Assembly: GCA_024226935.1 (NCBI GenBank)
Contig: JAAELK010000495.1
Location: forward strand, 1 to 35,733
Length of the DNA stretch: 35,733 nt
DNA from: Desulfobacteraceae bacterium
GTDB taxonomy: Bacteria > Desulfobacterota > Desulfobacteria > Desulfobacterales > Desulfobacteraceae
Direction of reading: 5' to 3'
The position numbers were made by a program, and so were the translations under genes. How positions within the stretch are numbered: the first letter of the stretch is position 1; each line of letters starts with the position of its first letter. This document shows positions 35,424-35,733 of this stretch, in pieces. The notes beneath the pieces were generated by a model that saw only the letters and a list, made by a program, of their open reading frames with translations, was not told the origin of the DNA and ran no database searches.

Positions 35424-35702
35424 ATGAAAGAACCACTTTTTAAGAGATCAGAAAAATTCAACCCTTCGAAGGAACAAACAAAAGAGATTTTAAGTAAAAT
35501 CTCAAATATTTTAATGGAAAAACTCGATATTAAAAGTTGTAATTTTGAAAGGAATAAAAATGGACAAGGGATCAATTATAGAATTTATTTAAATTCAGAA
35601 AAAGACCCATCATACTTATTACGTATCATTGCAAATGAGGGTAGAATTTACAACCAAAAAATGACCCCCTTTTATAACCCAATTTTGACCCACCTTGATT
35701 AA
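35424..35702 (+). CDS. Hypothetical protein, 3' part replaced by insertion-element sequence
   Basis: A 92-codon frame begins after an AAGG-type ribosome site (TAAGGTAAGAG). About the first 77 residues are lysine/glutamate-rich, mixed alpha/beta in look (EQTKEILSKISNILMEKLDI, then a YRIYLNSEKDPSYLLRI strand region) and unrecognised. The last ~15 residues (QKMTPFYNPILTHLD) are encoded by the IS21-like repeat DNA starting near 35652, so the native protein was longer and the gene is probably inactivated. It may form a pair with the remnant just upstream. Confidence 0.5.
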   Translation: MKEPLFKRSEKFNPSKEQTKEILSKISNILMEKLDIKSCNFERNKNGQGINYRIYLNSEKDPSYLLRIIANEGRIYNQKMTPFYNPILTHLD

Positions 35703-35733
35703 AAAAATAGCTTTAAAACTTTTTTCACCACCT
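35652..35733. mobile_element. Probable end of an IS21-type element
   Basis: Two adjacent 24-bp imperfect direct repeats (35652-35675 and 35676-35699, 17 of 24 identical) read AACC..., TGACCC..., AT. On the minus strand they read GGTGGGTCAAAATTGGG and GGGGGTCATTTTTTGG. Multiple GGGTCA-TTTTGG repeats of this kind are typical of IS21-family ends. The window stops before any transposase (istA/istB). Confidence 0.45.

Overview
The window looks like a chromosomal segment of a strictly anaerobic, sulfate-reducing Desulfobacterota (order Desulfobacterales; Desulfobacula or Desulfobacterium-like is my best guess). The grounds are an oxygen-sensitive glycyl radical enzyme with its activase, a TRAP dicarboxylate-type importer, a long Pta, and a deltaproteobacterial translation-gene order. 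The taxon is inference; no marker was compared with a database.

Region 1 (1-9000) is visibly AT-rich and accessory. A probable insertion-element edge (1-130) cuts off the 3' end of a TPR/winged-helix protein gene on the minus strand. Divergent from it, behind a good sigma-54 (-24/-12) promoter, lies a tight three-gene module: an 803-aa glycyl radical enzyme, its two-[4Fe-4S]-ferredoxin-type radical-SAM activase (1-nt overlap) and an AMP-forming acyl/aryl-CoA ligase. A 23-codon stub resembling the start of a phenylacetate-CoA ligase follows, then a bidirectional terminator. A sulfatase gene converges on that terminator; its signal peptide is put out of frame by a 12-nt homopolymer. The next 530 bp hold only relics, including a probable IS91-type transposase fragment and a perfect 12-bp inverted repeat.

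Region 2 (9077-13915, plus strand) encodes a complete TRAP transporter (dctP, dctQ, dctM) followed by a membrane-bound hybrid histidine kinase with a C-terminal receiver domain.

Region 3 (13938-28907, minus strand) is core information-processing DNA. In transcription order: infC, rpmI, rplT, pheS, pheT, tRNA-Gly(CCC), rimP, nusA, infB, rbfA, truB, rpsO, pnp, and a WalJ-type metallo-beta-lactamase-fold protein. The tRNA has its own promoter and terminator. An attenuator-like hairpin lies between infC and rpmI. A two-hairpin intergenic element sits before pnp, and a second copy lies between pta and the gene after it.

Region 4 (29011-34942) holds a TadA-like deaminase, a dGTPase-like HD hydrolase, a YkgJ-type metal-binding protein, a GAF-SpoIIE phosphatase, and a full-length Pta with its own promoter. 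Region 5 (34943-35733) is AT-rich again. It carries gene remnants and an open reading frame that runs into what looks like the end of an IS21-type element.

The most interesting material is the sigma-54-driven glycyl radical module of unassigned substrate: its active-site motif has Tyr where characterised lyases and dehydratases have Glu. The structure-conserved two-hairpin repeat comes next.
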